Of a stretch of DNA of 64,000 nt, positions 24,322 through 34,081 are shown piece after piece. The stretch covers positions 310,001 through 374,000 of the forward strand of contig DATCHW010000259.1 of NCBI GenBank assembly GCA_036508135.1, given 5' to 3'. The stretch comes from DATCHW01 sp036508135 (GTDB lineage: Bacteria > Bacteroidota > Ignavibacteria > Tepidaquicellales > Tepidaquicellaceae). A model generated the notes under the pieces. It was not told the origin of the DNA. It did not search any database and saw only the letters and a list, made by a program, of their open reading frames with translations. Both the position numbers and the translations under genes were made by a program. Each line of letters opens with the position of its first letter. Position 1 is the first letter of the stretch.

Positions 24322-26304
24322 ATGTCAGAAAACATTTCTACCGGCATTAAGGGTCTACCCGATAATGCCTACAAAGAATTAAAAACTGGTGAAGTATATG
24401 AACCTGTTATGCTTTCTAAAAAAACTTATCCTGAGGTCACAATCTGGTCTGTATTCTGGGGATTAATAATGGCGGTAATCTTTTCCGCAGCAGCAGCTTA
24501 TCTTGGATTGAAAATTGGACAGGTATTTGAAGCAGCAATACCTATTGCAATAATTGCAGTTGGTTTATCATTTATAACAAAAAGAAAAAATGCTCTTGGT
24601 GAAAATGTGATTATACAATCAATAGGAGCAAGTTCAGGTGTGATAGTAGCAGGTGCAATATTCACATTACCTGCTTTGTACATCCTGAATCTTCAGGCAG
24701 AATTTTATCAGGTTTTCTTATCCTCCCTGTTTGGAGGAATGTTGGGAATTTTATTTCTGATTCCTTTCAGAAAATATTTCGTAGCAGAAATGCATGGAGT
24801 ATATCCCTTTCCTGAAGCTACTGCAACAACTGAAGTGCTTGTTTCCGGCGAAAAGGGAGGTGATCAGGCTAAACTTCTTTTAGTCGCGGGATTAATCGGA
24901 GGTATCTATGATTTCATTATAGCTACTTTTGGTTGGTGGAGTGAAGTTTTCACCACGAGAGTTATAGGAGCCGGAGATATGTTAGCTACAAAACTAAAAT
25001 TAATTTTTAAATTAAACGTTGGTTCTGCTGTTTTAGGATTAGGTTATATTGTAGGACTTAAATATGCAGCAATAATTGCTGCAGGTTCATTTGTGGGATG
25101 GTACGTTATTATTCCCATAATCAATCATTTTGCCCCTGCATTAACAGGAACTGTAGGCGCAAATATTACTAAGATAGTATCCGATATGTCGGCAGAAGAA
25201 ATTTTTAGAAATTATGTAAGACCTATCGGAATTGGCGGCATAGCAATGGCAGGCGTAATCGGAATTATCAGATCATCAAAGATTATTAAAAGTGCCTTTT
25301 CCCTTGCCTTAAAAGAAATATCAGGAAAGCATAAATTGGCTGAAGGAGTGCAGAGAACTCAAAGAGATCTTCCTATGGGAATAATTGCGGGAGGTATATT
25401 GTTTGTTGCAATATTGATTTTCATTTTCTTTATGTTTGGAGTTGTTCACAATTTAGAGTATGCCCTTATCGCATTAGTTATCGTAATGGTTATTTCTTTC
25501 TTATTTACAACAGTCGCTGCTAATGCTATCGCCATAGTAGGAACAAATCCGGTATCAGGAATGACATTGATGACATTAATATTAACTTCAGTAGTTATGG
25601 TATCCGTTGGATTATCCGGAACCGCAGGAATGATTTCTGCATTAGTAATCGGCGGTGTTGTCTGCACTGCATTATCAATGGCAGGCGGATTTATAACAGA
25701 TTTAAAAATCGGATATTGGCTTGGTTCTTCACCATATAAACAGGAATCCTGGAAGTTCTTAGGTACTTTTGTATCTGCTGCTACAGTGGGTGCGGTTATA
25801 ATACTTTTAAATCAGACTTATGGATTTGTAGGACCGAACGCCTTAGTAGCACCACAGGCAAATGCTATGGCTGCCGTTATAGGACCGATGATGTCCGGAC
25901 AAGCTGCTCCATGGATGCTGTATCTCGCCGGTGCATTTTTATCTCTAATCTTAACTATGATAGGCGTACCAGCATTGGCATTCTCTTTAGGTATGTTCAT
26001 TCCTCTTGAATTAAATACACCAATTTTAGCAGGCGGAATAATTGCACATATCGTTTCTACAAGAAGTAAAAATGAAAAAACAAATAATGCCAGAAGAGAA
26101 AGAGGAACTTTAATTGCTTCAGGATTTATTGCAGGTGGAGCATTAATGGGTGTTTTTGCAGCTGTATTAAGATTCTCGGGAATAAACTTTGTTAATGAAG
26201 CATGGTTCGAATCTCATTCAGCAGAAATACTCGCATTAGTAATGTTTTTCATAATTGCAGCGTATATGATTTGGGATTCAATGAGAGCAAAGGCTGAGAA
26301 ATAA
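24322..26304 (+). CDS. OPT family oligopeptide transporter
   Basis: Inner-membrane proton-coupled transporter of 660 residues with about 14-16 TM helices, family OPT. The N-terminus (GLPDNAYKELKTGEVYEPVM, then PEVTIWSVFWGLIMAVIFSAAAAYLGLKIGQVFEAAIPIAI) and FPFRKYFVAEMHGVYPFPEATATTEVLVSGEKGG-type stretches are the standard bacterial OPT signature. SNNPISG-like motifs appear as GTNPVSGMTLMTL. Likely substrates are di- to tetrapeptides or peptide-metal complexes. It precedes a secreted M1 peptidase and pepT, so peptide uptake fits. A strong terminator follows at once, so it is probably monocistronic. A second, divergent OPT paralogue lies at 41160-43229. Confidence 0.93.
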   Translation: MSENISTGIKGLPDNAYKELKTGEVYEPVMLSKKTYPEVTIWSVFWGLIMAVIFSAAAAYLGLKIGQVFEAAIPIAIIAVGLSFITKRKNALGENVIIQSIGASSGVIVAGAIFTLPALYILNLQAEFYQVFLSSLFGGMLGILFLIPFRKYFVAEMHGVYPFPEATATTEVLVSGEKGGDQAKLLLVAGLIGGIYDFIIATFGWWSEVFTTRVIGAGDMLATKLKLIFKLNVGSAVLGLGYIVGLKYAAIIAAGSFVGWYVIIPIINHFAPALTGTVGANITKIVSDMSAEEIFRNYVRPIGIGGIAMAGVIGIIRSSKIIKSAFSLALKEISGKHKLAEGVQRTQRDLPMGIIAGGILFVAILIFIFFMFGVVHNLEYALIALVIVMVISFLFTTVAANAIAIVGTNPVSGMTLMTLILTSVVMVSVGLSGTAGMISALVIGGVVCTALSMAGGFITDLKIGYWLGSSPYKQESWKFLGTFVSAATVGAVIILLNQTYGFVGPNALVAPQANAMAAVIGPMMSGQAAPWMLYLAGAFLSLILTMIGVPALAFSLGMFIPLELNTPILAGGIIAHIVSTRSKNEKTNNARRERGTLIASGFIAGGALMGVFAAVLRFSGINFVNEAWFESHSAEILALVMFFIIAAYMIWDSMRAKAEK

Positions 26305-26316
26305 TTTATTATATAT

Positions 26317-26345
26317 CCCGCCTTCAATATTGAAGGCGGGTTTTT
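26317..26345 (+). terminator. Rho-independent terminator of the first OPT gene
   Basis: Perfect 12-bp GC-rich palindrome (26317-26328 with 26329-26340) followed by five T residues, 12 bases after the OPT stop codon. Confidence 0.9.
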
Positions 26346-26363
26346 ATTTACAATAAAAAATTG

Positions 26364-28259
26364 ATGGGAATAAAATTTAAAGTTTTAAGAAAAGTATTTT
26401 TCTTTTTATTGTTTTTTCTTTTGATTGCGAATTCATTTCTTTTGTCACAAGACAATATTAAAATTTCAAGAGAGTACTTAAACGCGTTAATACATCAAAC
26501 ACGTGCATTAGATGGGAATCCGGGAATATTTTACTGGCAAAATCATTCTCAATATAAAATAGATGCAAATATTTCCGTATCACAAAAAATCCTGAGCGGG
26601 AAAGAAAATGTTATTTATTTTAATAATAGTCCGGATACCCTTAAAGAAATTTATATCAGACTTTATCAAAACTTTAACAAACCAACTTCCTCAAGAGACT
26701 GGGTCTATGACCAGAAAAGTATTACAGATGGTGTAATTTTGAACAAAATATCTATAGGGGATGAAGAGATTGATAAGGAAAAAAGAACTGAAACTTCCGG
26801 AACGAACTTAAAAATTAAATTAGATAAACCTTTACTTCCAAAGAGCAATACTGAATTATATTTCGACTGGTCTTTTAAAATTCCGGAAGGTGATAATCCA
26901 AGAATGGGTATATATGATGCTTCGACATTTTTTATTGCATATTGGTATCCGCAGATTGCTGTTTATGATGATATTGACGGTTGGGATAAAGTGGATTACA
27001 AAGGTACAGTTGAATTTTATAATGACTTTTCTGATTTTGATGTCAATATTTCTGTAGATGATCCGACAGCATTCGTTTGGGCTACAGGATTGTTACAAAA
27101 TCCCGATGACATTTTCTCAAAAAAGAATTCAGAAATATTTAAAAAAACATCAGAAGAAATCACAAATTTTATCAGTTCAAAAAATATAAATGATAAAGAT
27201 TTTTATCGCTCAGATAGGAAACCATTTCATTATAAAGCTGAAAATGTTCCGGATTTTGCTTTTTCTTTGAGCGATCATTATTACTGGGACTTTATTGATT
27301 ATGAAGTCGAGCCGAGAAGAAAAGTCAGGATTAATACTGCATATAATCCAAATTCAAAAGATTTTTATCAAGTATGTAATATAGCAAAAGAAACAATAAA
27401 ATATTTGTCTGATGAGTTTCCCGAAGTTCCTTATCCTTATCCTTCAATGACTGTCTTCAATGGTGAAGGTGGAATGGAATTTCCTATGATGGTAAATAAC
27501 GGGTCTGAGGATAAATATTCTTCTACAGTCTATCTCACTTCACACGAAATTTCTCATACATACTTTCCATTTTATATGGGTATAAATGAAAGAAAATATG
27601 CCTGGATGGATGAGGGATGGGCAGTCTATCTGCCGCAAGAATTCCAAACGAGAAATGGTGAGGGTATGGATTCGAAGGCAAGGACTGTACAGAACTATTT
27701 AAATATGGCAGGAACTTCTTATGATTTGCCATTGATGATCCTTTCCCATCAACTTCGTTCACCTGCATACAGAGTGTCATCTTACCAAAAAGCTGCCAGT
27801 GTTTATGATTTATTAAAAAATGTTTTAGGTAATGATATTTTTAAGAATGCGCTCAAAGAATATATCAGGGAATGGAACGGCAAACATCCTACCCCGTATG
27901 ATTTTTTCTCAGTCTTTAATTCAGTTAGTGGTGAAAATCTTGATTGGTTATGGAAACCATGGTTCTTTGAAATCAGCTATGCAGATCTTTCGATAAAAGA
28001 AGTAAATTATGAACAGGGAGTAATTAGAATTAAAATCGAAAATACCGGAGGATTACCTCTTCCGATTTATATTTCTTTGAAGGATAAGGATAATAATGAA
28101 TTACTCAGTATATCCGAAACAGCAAAAGTTTGGAGCAATGGAGATAAAGTAATTGAAGTAATTAAGGATATTGATAAAATAATATCATACATCGAATTGG
28201 GAAATAAATATATTCCTGATATTAACAAAGAGAATAATAAAATTTTTTTAAATAACTAA
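26364..28259 (+). CDS. Secreted M1 family metallopeptidase
   Basis: Zinc aminopeptidase-type protein of 631 residues. Signal peptide at about 1-28 (FFFLLFFLLIANSFLLSQD). The N-terminal beta-domain (about 60-260) is followed by the catalytic domain: exopeptidase-like GGMEFPMM, zinc motif HEISH at 394-398 and the third ligand Glu417 in WMDEGWAVY, with the standard 18-residue spacing, and a later Tyr in RVSSYQKAAS. It acts in the periplasm or outside. I start at the ATG at 26364; a TTG lies one codon upstream. pepT begins 14 bases after its stop, so the two probably form an operon dedicated to peptide breakdown. Confidence 0.9.
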   Translation: MGIKFKVLRKVFFFLLFFLLIANSFLLSQDNIKISREYLNALIHQTRALDGNPGIFYWQNHSQYKIDANISVSQKILSGKENVIYFNNSPDTLKEIYIRLYQNFNKPTSSRDWVYDQKSITDGVILNKISIGDEEIDKEKRTETSGTNLKIKLDKPLLPKSNTELYFDWSFKIPEGDNPRMGIYDASTFFIAYWYPQIAVYDDIDGWDKVDYKGTVEFYNDFSDFDVNISVDDPTAFVWATGLLQNPDDIFSKKNSEIFKKTSEEITNFISSKNINDKDFYRSDRKPFHYKAENVPDFAFSLSDHYYWDFIDYEVEPRRKVRINTAYNPNSKDFYQVCNIAKETIKYLSDEFPEVPYPYPSMTVFNGEGGMEFPMMVNNGSEDKYSSTVYLTSHEISHTYFPFYMGINERKYAWMDEGWAVYLPQEFQTRNGEGMDSKARTVQNYLNMAGTSYDLPLMILSHQLRSPAYRVSSYQKAASVYDLLKNVLGNDIFKNALKEYIREWNGKHPTPYDFFSVFNSVSGENLDWLWKPWFFEISYADLSIKEVNYEQGVIRIKIENTGGLPLPIYISLKDKDNNELLSISETAKVWSNGDKVIEVIKDIDKIISYIELGNKYIPDINKENNKIFLNN

Positions 28260-28273
28260 ATGAAGGAATAATT

Positions 28274-29503
28274 ATGAAAAAAGAAATCTTCGAGAGATTT
28301 TTAAAATATATTAAGATTGATACACAGTCAGATGAAAATTCGGAAACATGCCCGAGTACATCAAAGCAATTAGACTTAGCCAAAATACTTTCGGAAGAAT
28401 TGAATAAAATGGGACTTAAAGATGTGAGCCTTGATGATAATGGATATATTATGGCAACACTGCCTTCGAATTTAAAAAAGGATGTTCCTGTAATCGGTTT
28501 TATTTCTCATATGGATACAAGCCCTGATATGCCGGGAGCGGTTACTAACCCGAAAATCGTCGAAAATTATGATGGCGGTGATATTATTATTAACAAGGAC
28601 CTGAATCTTGTACTTTCTCCGGGTTTATTTCCGGAACTTGAGGAATATAAAGGTCAGACAATCATTGCAACTGATGGAACAACACTTCTTGGGGCTGATG
28701 ATAAAGCAGGAATCACCGAAATTATGACCGCAATAAATCATCTTATTAAAAATCCTGAAATTAAGCACGGCACTATAAAAGTCGGATTCACTCCTGATGA
28801 AGAAATTGGCAGAGGAGTTGATCATTTTGATGTTGAAAAATTCGGAGCTCAATTTGCATATACGTTGGATGGCGGAGCGATAGGCGAGCTTGAGTATGAA
28901 AATTTTAATGCGGCAAAAGCTTCAATCGCGATTCAAGGAAGAAATGTTCACCCGGGATATGCGAAAGATAAAATGATAAATGCAATGTTAGTAGCAATGG
29001 ATCTTAATGCCCTTCTGCCGGTGAATCAGAGACCGGAATTCACTGAAAACTATGACGGTTTCTATCATTTAATCGGAATGCAGGGAACAGTTGAGAATTC
29101 AAGTCTTACATATATTATCCGTGACCACGACCGTGATAAATTCGAATCGAAAAAAGTTCTCATTCAGGATTGCGTTGACCTTTTGAATAAAAGATACGGG
29201 GAAGGAGTTTTAAAACTTGAACTAAAAGACCAGTATTTTAATATGAGAGAGAAGGTCGAAGAAGTGTATCACATAGTTGAAATTGCAGAAAAGGCAATCG
29301 TACAAGTTGGGGTTGAGCCAAAGGTTGTTCCGATCAGGGGCGGTACAGACGGTTCAAGACTTTCTTATATGGGACTTCCCTGCCCGAATATATTTGCAGG
29401 AGGATTGAACTTTCACGGAAAATTTGAATTTGTTCCCCTTGAATCAATGGTAAAAGCAACAGAAGTAATCTTAAAAATTATAGAGTTATATTCACAGAAA
29501 TAA
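28274..29503 (+). CDS. pepT: Peptidase T (tripeptide aminopeptidase)
   Basis: Cytosolic M20B zinc peptidase of 409 residues that removes N-terminal residues from tripeptides. Visible motifs: RFLKYIKIDTQSDENS, the metal-binding HMDTSPDMPG, TDGTTLLGADDKAG (bridging Asp), the catalytic Glu pair in TPDEEIGRG, YTLDGGAIGELEYENFNAA, RDHDRDKFE and the final PIRGGTDGSRLSYMGLPCPN with the His ligand in NFHGKFE. Length equals the family norm. An AAGGAA ribosome binding site precedes the ATG. It is co-oriented with the secreted M1 peptidase and presumably handles peptides brought in by OPT/POT carriers. Confidence 0.96.
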   Translation: MKKEIFERFLKYIKIDTQSDENSETCPSTSKQLDLAKILSEELNKMGLKDVSLDDNGYIMATLPSNLKKDVPVIGFISHMDTSPDMPGAVTNPKIVENYDGGDIIINKDLNLVLSPGLFPELEEYKGQTIIATDGTTLLGADDKAGITEIMTAINHLIKNPEIKHGTIKVGFTPDEEIGRGVDHFDVEKFGAQFAYTLDGGAIGELEYENFNAAKASIAIQGRNVHPGYAKDKMINAMLVAMDLNALLPVNQRPEFTENYDGFYHLIGMQGTVENSSLTYIIRDHDRDKFESKKVLIQDCVDLLNKRYGEGVLKLELKDQYFNMREKVEEVYHIVEIAEKAIVQVGVEPKVVPIRGGTDGSRLSYMGLPCPNIFAGGLNFHGKFEFVPLESMVKATEVILKIIELYSQK

Positions 29504-29510
29504 TTTAATC

Positions 29511-29543
29511 ATTCATCCGATGGCTTTAAGTCATCGGATGAAT
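29511..29543. terminator. Terminator-like hairpin between convergent genes
   Basis: Perfect 12-bp stem (29511-29522 with 29532-29543), 9-nt loop, between the pepT stop and the convergent DUF6526-like gene. T-tracts on both sides are poor, so efficiency is uncertain. Confidence 0.6.
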
Positions 29544-29554
29544 TTATCAAATTT

Positions 29555-29989
29555 TCACGCTCTATAATAATCTCCGCGCCAATTTTTGACTGCTTTTTTA
29601 ATATCATCTTCACTCATTCCTTCTTCTGCAGCTTTTTGTGCAAGCGAAGGAAATTCTTCATCAGAGGCGAATCTTAAACCGATTATCTGTCTTATAGTCA
29701 GCTTTGAGTCCAATGGTTTACCGGTTAGCAAGTAATGCCTAAAATTTTCTTCGGCTCTAATCGCCCTATCCTGAGCTTTTAATGCAAACATTCTTGCATA
29801 ATAGAACAGAGTGAATAGAACTATGGAAACAAGGAATAGAAATAATCCCGGTTTTAAAGATGAATGAGCACTTGCCGCCGAAATTGTATAATAAATAGAA
29901 GATATGAATAATAATAAAATCAGAAAAAGAGAAAATCCGTGATACATTATCACAAACCTTCTATGGTTGGAATAATTTTGTGTTTTCAT
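29555..29989 (-). CDS. DUF6526-like membrane protein
   Basis: Protein of 144 residues with two TM helices (about 14-36 and 45-67) and a soluble C-terminal part. The N-terminal MKTQNYSNHRRFV and the later YYARMFALKAQDRAIRAEENFRHY, with GKPLDSKLTIRQIIGLRFASDEEFP, match my recollection of the Bacteroidota DUF6526 family; function is unknown in that family. A lysine-containing end (DDIKKAVKNWRGDYYRA) closes it. It converges on pepT and lies 75 bases downstream of the ornithine-cyclodeaminase homologue on the same strand. Confidence 0.68.
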   Translation of the reverse strand: MKTQNYSNHRRFVIMYHGFSLFLILLLFISSIYYTISAASAHSSLKPGLFLFLVSIVLFTLFYYARMFALKAQDRAIRAEENFRHYLLTGKPLDSKLTIRQIIGLRFASDEEFPSLAQKAAEEGMSEDDIKKAVKNWRGDYYRA

Positions 29990-30064
29990 ATTTTTATATT
30001 TTTTATTAATTAATGTTTTTTAATGAAACATATATTAATCTAAACAATTCCTTATAGAAAAAAA

Positions 30065-31042
30065 TTATATATCCACCAGCATTCCAATTTTCTTTTCTAA
30101 AGCTTTTTTGTAAACCAAATGAGCCGTGGCAGCATCCTGTATTGCCAATCCATTGGATTTAAATAGTGTAATATCTTTATTATTTCTTCTGCCGGGTTTT
30201 TTTCCTGTCACTATCTCACCAAGTTCCGCATAAAAATGCGATGCTTTTATACTCCCCTCTTTTAACGGAATCATTATATCCCCTGCCTCGTTAAAACATG
30301 CTTCAAGGGAATCCCCAACAAAAACGGATCTTTTTACGATTTCACTGTCAAGCTCCCTTGCATCAGGTGTGTGGCTTCCAATTCCGTTTAAATGAGTTCC
30401 TTCTTTTACTTTACTCCCGTCGAACAAAGGTACAGAAGATGAAGTAGCAGTACATATTATATTACATTCTATTACTTCCTGAATTGATTTTGATTTGGTA
30501 ATATCAATTTTGAGTTTTTCAGTCATTTCTTTAATAAATATATTTAGGACTTCATCATTTAAATCATAAACTACGGCTTTATTAATATTTCTCACGCAGG
30601 TGATTGCCCACAATTGATTTCTTGCCTGGACACCGGCACCAAATATTCCGACAGATTGTCCTTTATCATCCCGTGCAAGATACTTAGTAGCAACACCACT
30701 TGCCGCCCCGGTTCTAACTGCTGTAAGATAACTCCCGTCCATAATGCAAACTACATCGCCCGTTTTTTCATCTTGGACAAGAACTTTTCCTATTGTTGTT
30801 GGAAGATTGTATTGAGAGGGATTATTTTTATAAACAGAAACTACTTTGCATGCGAGGGCTCCCATCTCTTTTAGATAAGAAGGCATATATAATGATATTC
30901 CGCCTTCAGGTTTGATTGCAGTTCTCAACGGTAATACAGCCGTCCCATTTGATAATTCAGCAAATGCTTTTTCAACTGCATCGATACAATCTTTCATATC
31001 GAGCAAAGAAATCACATCATTTCTATTAAGAATTAATGTCAT
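30065..31042 (-). CDS. Ornithine cyclodeaminase/mu-crystallin family protein
   Basis: NAD(P)-binding protein of 325 residues. The Rossmann signature is GIFGAGVQARNQ in the middle; before it come PLRTAIKPEGGISLYMPSYL and GSYLTAVRTGAASGVATKYLAR, and after it NGIGSHTPDARELDSEIV, all typical of the OCD/mu-crystallin family. Members act as ornithine cyclodeaminase, alanine dehydrogenase, ketimine reductase or similar; specificity cannot be decided. A strong ribosome binding site (AGGAGG) is seen close before the ATG at 31042, unusual for this window in quality. The gap to the upstream TspO gene is 180 bases. Confidence 0.9.
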   Translation of the reverse strand: MTLILNRNDVISLLDMKDCIDAVEKAFAELSNGTAVLPLRTAIKPEGGISLYMPSYLKEMGALACKVVSVYKNNPSQYNLPTTIGKVLVQDEKTGDVVCIMDGSYLTAVRTGAASGVATKYLARDDKGQSVGIFGAGVQARNQLWAITCVRNINKAVVYDLNDEVLNIFIKEMTEKLKIDITKSKSIQEVIECNIICTATSSSVPLFDGSKVKEGTHLNGIGSHTPDARELDSEIVKRSVFVGDSLEACFNEAGDIMIPLKEGSIKASHFYAELGEIVTGKKPGRRNNKDITLFKSNGLAIQDAATAHLVYKKALEKKIGMLVDI

Positions 31043-31222
31043 ATGACCTCCTAAATTTTTTGAAATTAATTATTTTTCTTTGAAATATTATAATTTTTTT
31101 ATACCAAAGATAATATGTAAGAAAATTGTCTTAAATTTATTATTGTTCAGTACTTCCAGTTATTCAATGTAAATCAGAGTATAAACTTGATTCTCTTCCG
31201 GATTTTCCGGTTAGGGGAAAAT

Positions 31223-31687
31223 TTAATTCAGCCGCCAGAGGCTGTAATTTAATATAGAAGCATAAGTTACCCATAATATATAGGGAATCAATAATAATGA
31301 AGCCGTGACCGATACTGGATAAAATTCGATAATACACAATAATATGAGAATCCAGAGAATTAATATTTCAAATAAGGCAAATCCGGGCGACTTTAATCCA
31401 AAAAATATTATTGTCCAAAATGAATTAAGGATAAGCTGTGCAATAAATAAAATTACCGGAATTTTAATATCTTTTTCTGCTGACTTTATCCAGATCAAAT
31501 AAAATGAGACACCCATCAGTAGATAAAGAGTAATCCACACCGGAGCAAACACCCAATTTGGAGGGTTAAATACCGGTTTTTTAAGACCCGCATACCAAAC
31601 CGGAATATTTTTAGCAGTAAAGAAAGAACCGATTATACCTACTATTTGACAAATTACTATACTGGATATAAGTTTAATCCAGTTCAT
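31223..31687 (-). CDS. TspO/MBR family protein
   Basis: Five-TM membrane protein of 154 residues of the tryptophan-rich sensory protein/peripheral benzodiazepine receptor family. Diagnostic stretches: GSFFTAKNIPVWYAGLKKPVFNPPNWVFAPVWITLYLLMGVS (residues about 21-62), a middle LNSFWTIIFFGLKSP and the end LLLIPYILWVTYASILNYSLWRLN. Members bind porphyrins and related ligands and modulate stress or tetrapyrrole metabolism in some bacteria. It follows the PLP decarboxylase gene by one base, so the two are surely co-transcribed; a functional link is not obvious. Confidence 0.93.
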   Translation of the reverse strand: MNWIKLISSIVICQIVGIIGSFFTAKNIPVWYAGLKKPVFNPPNWVFAPVWITLYLLMGVSFYLIWIKSAEKDIKIPVILFIAQLILNSFWTIIFFGLKSPGFALFEILILWILILLCIIEFYPVSVTASLLLIPYILWVTYASILNYSLWRLN

Positions 31688-31688
31688 T

Positions 31689-33110
31689 TTAGTATTTTAA
31701 ATTTTTTGAAATGTTTTTAATTAAATCCCAGGCATTGGATACATTCTTCTCAGTTACATTTGTCTGAGCTATTACAAATCTAAGAGTATATTTTCCGTTT
31801 AATTTTGTATGAGAAATATAAATACGACCTGTCTTATTGATGCTGTTCAAAAGTTCTTCATTAAGTTTATTTAAATTTTCTTCATCGCCAATCCCTTTGG
31901 GTTTGAATCTGAAACATATTAGATTGAATGTGACAGGTGCAATTATTTCAAATTCTTTGTCTTTAAGAATTATTTCTTTGAACATATTTGCAAGGGCAAT
32001 ATGATATCTTAGTTTTTTCATTAGACCTTCTACTCCAAAACTCCTTATTACAAACCATAACTTCAAAGCTCGGAATCTCCTGCCGAGAGGGATGCCCCAG
32101 TCACAATAATTATTTACCAGGTTGTCGGATTTTGTCTTCAAATACTCGGGATTTATTTCAAATGTCCTTATCAAAGCATCTTTATCTTTTACAAAATAGA
32201 GCGAACAGTCAAAGTTAGTAAAGAGCCATTTGTGAGCATTGAATACGAAGCTATCGGCATTTTCAATTCCTTCTATTAGTTTTCTATATTCAGGTAAAAT
32301 TAATGCTGATCCTGCATAGGCAGCATCAATATGCAGCCATAGATTATACTTTTTACAAATTTCCCCTATTTCTTTAATTGGGTCAATTGAAGTAGAACCC
32401 GTTGTTCCTAGAGTAGCTACCACACATAATGGTTTATAACCTCCGGAAATATCCTTCTTAATTGCTTCATCCAATGCTTCAGGTTTCATTCTGAATTCTG
32501 AATCAATTTCAATTTTTACAAGATTCTTCTTTCCAATACCTGAAATCTTCACAGCTTTTTCAATGGATGAATGTGTTTCAGTTGAACAATAAACACGAAG
32601 AAATTTATAATCATCAAATCCATCATTGTTGATTTTGAAATGAGTAAAATTCTCTCTTGCACAAATTATTGCAGCGAGCGTTGATGTCGAAGCTGTATCC
32701 TGTATCACCCCGGAAAAATATTTTGGCAAACCTATCATATCCCTTAACCAGTTCAAAACTTTCTCTTCAAGTTCTGCAGCGGCAGGCGAAGTTTCCCATT
32801 TCATACACTGAGCTCCCAATGCAGCCGTCAACATTTCAGCTAAAAGTGAGGGATAGCTCGAGTTAGCAGGGAAGTATGCAAAAAAATTAGGGCTCTGCCA
32901 ATGTGAAATTCCGGGAATAATTATTTTCTGAAAATCATTAAAAATCTCTTCTATGCTATCACTTTTCGCTGGAGGTTTATCAGGTAATTGGTTAAATATG
33001 AAACCGGGCACGACTTGTGATTTTACAGGATATTTTTCGATTTCTTTGTAATAATCAACAATCCAATCTACAATCTTATATGCTTCTTTTTTGAATTCTT
33101 CTATATTCAT
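31689..33110 (-). CDS. Group II PLP-dependent decarboxylase (aromatic-L-amino-acid decarboxylase-like)
   Basis: Cytosolic decarboxylase of 473 residues. The start EEFKKEAYKIVDWIVDYYKEIEKYPV, HWQSPNFFAYFPANSSYPSLLAEML, KWETSPAAAELEEKVLNWL and GVIQDTASTSTLAAI are the canonical AADC/tryptophan-tyrosine decarboxylase signatures. WLHIDAAYAGSALILPE holds the Asp that pairs with the pyridine nitrogen, and NAHKWLFTNFDCS the Schiff-base lysine. It probably makes an arylalkylamine (tyramine, tryptamine or phenylethylamine) and CO2. No antiporter is adjacent. Downstream TspO is one base away. Substrate is inferred from family only. Confidence 0.92.
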   Translation of the reverse strand: MNIEEFKKEAYKIVDWIVDYYKEIEKYPVKSQVVPGFIFNQLPDKPPAKSDSIEEIFNDFQKIIIPGISHWQSPNFFAYFPANSSYPSLLAEMLTAALGAQCMKWETSPAAAELEEKVLNWLRDMIGLPKYFSGVIQDTASTSTLAAIICARENFTHFKINNDGFDDYKFLRVYCSTETHSSIEKAVKISGIGKKNLVKIEIDSEFRMKPEALDEAIKKDISGGYKPLCVVATLGTTGSTSIDPIKEIGEICKKYNLWLHIDAAYAGSALILPEYRKLIEGIENADSFVFNAHKWLFTNFDCSLYFVKDKDALIRTFEINPEYLKTKSDNLVNNYCDWGIPLGRRFRALKLWFVIRSFGVEGLMKKLRYHIALANMFKEIILKDKEFEIIAPVTFNLICFRFKPKGIGDEENLNKLNEELLNSINKTGRIYISHTKLNGKYTLRFVIAQTNVTEKNVSNAWDLIKNISKNLKY

Positions 33111-33256
33111 TTATGTTTTCTGTTTTTTATAATTTAATAAATTCAAAGTAAATGGTAAATTCTAAAATATTATGGAACTTGAAATGCCGATATGTTGTTA
33201 TTCGTACTAACAAATAAAAATAATTTTCACTAAAGTAAGTGTATATCATACATCCT

Positions 33257-33305
33257 AACAATCTTAGCCCAGGTTTTTATTCTATAAATTGCGGTTAAGA
33301 TTGTT
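33257..33305 (+). other. Hairpin with U-tract in the leader of the META-domain gene
   Basis: 13-bp stem with one G-U pair (33257-33269 with 33293-33305) and a 23-nt loop, followed by a T-rich run. It looks like a terminator but lies upstream of a plus-strand gene with no plus-strand gene before it, so it could be an attenuator, a small-RNA end or a stop for antisense transcripts. Confidence 0.45.
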
Positions 33306-33374
33306 TTTCATTTCATTTGTGTTTTTCCATTAGTATTTTTCTATAGATTTTATTAATTCTTAAAAAATAAAAGA

Positions 33375-34055
33375 ATGAAAAACTTAATTTTTGTGATTGT
33401 TTTATTTTTTTCTTCGCTTCAATTATTTGCACAGAGCAACGAAATGACAATATATGTTGCAAATAAATACGGCGAATGCAAGACTGTATCAATGGGTAAT
33501 GTGCAGTGTTTCCTTATTCGGGAAGCCCGGACTTCTGAATGGCAGAATTTCAACGGTAAAATTGAAGGGTTTAAATACATTCAGGGTTATGAATATGAAT
33601 TGATGGTTGAAAAGATAAATGCTGATAATCCTCCGACTGATATGTCAAAATTCAACTATAAATTGAAATATATTATTGACAAAAAAGCCTTAATGGTTAT
33701 TACAAAGAGTAATAGGCAAAGACTCGATGGAAAAACATTTATTCTCGATAAAATACGGGTTAAAGGAAGATTGATTACTCCAAAGGAAAAAGATGTGAAA
33801 CTCTCTTTTAAACTCGATGATAATTCCGTAAGCGGAAGTGATGGCTGCAATACTTATCTGGGTAACGTAGAGATAAATAAGAATGAAATAACTTTTGGTT
33901 CGTTGGGTGCAACAAAGATGTTCTGTGCTAATTGTGAAACAGATAAAGTTTTTTATACACTTATTTCCGAAGTTAATAAATATAAAATATACGGATATAC
34001 ACTTAAACTATATAAAGGGAAAAAAATATTATTTCAATATTCTGTAGAGAAATAA
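33375..34055 (+). CDS. Secreted DUF4377/META domain protein
   Basis: Exported protein of 226 residues with a signal peptide at 1-20 (cleavage after LFAQ). The first domain (about 24-105: YGECKTVSMGNVQCFLIREARTSEW, then IEGFKYIQGYEYELMVEK and NPPTDMSKFNYKLKYII) matches DUF4377. The second (about 118-224) is a META domain: LSFKLDDNSVSGSDGCNTYLGNV, ITFGSLGATKMFC and NKYKIYGYTLKLYKG. META domains occur in heat-shock HslJ and secreted proteins; the function is unclear. Cysteines in GCN and MFCANC may form a disulfide. It is divergent from the decarboxylase across 264 bases that hold a conspicuous hairpin. Confidence 0.85.
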   Translation: MKNLIFVIVLFFSSLQLFAQSNEMTIYVANKYGECKTVSMGNVQCFLIREARTSEWQNFNGKIEGFKYIQGYEYELMVEKINADNPPTDMSKFNYKLKYIIDKKALMVITKSNRQRLDGKTFILDKIRVKGRLITPKEKDVKLSFKLDDNSVSGSDGCNTYLGNVEINKNEITFGSLGATKMFCANCETDKVFYTLISEVNKYKIYGYTLKLYKGKKILFQYSVEK

Positions 34056-34081
34056 AGTGTTGATAATTAATCCGATGAAAT

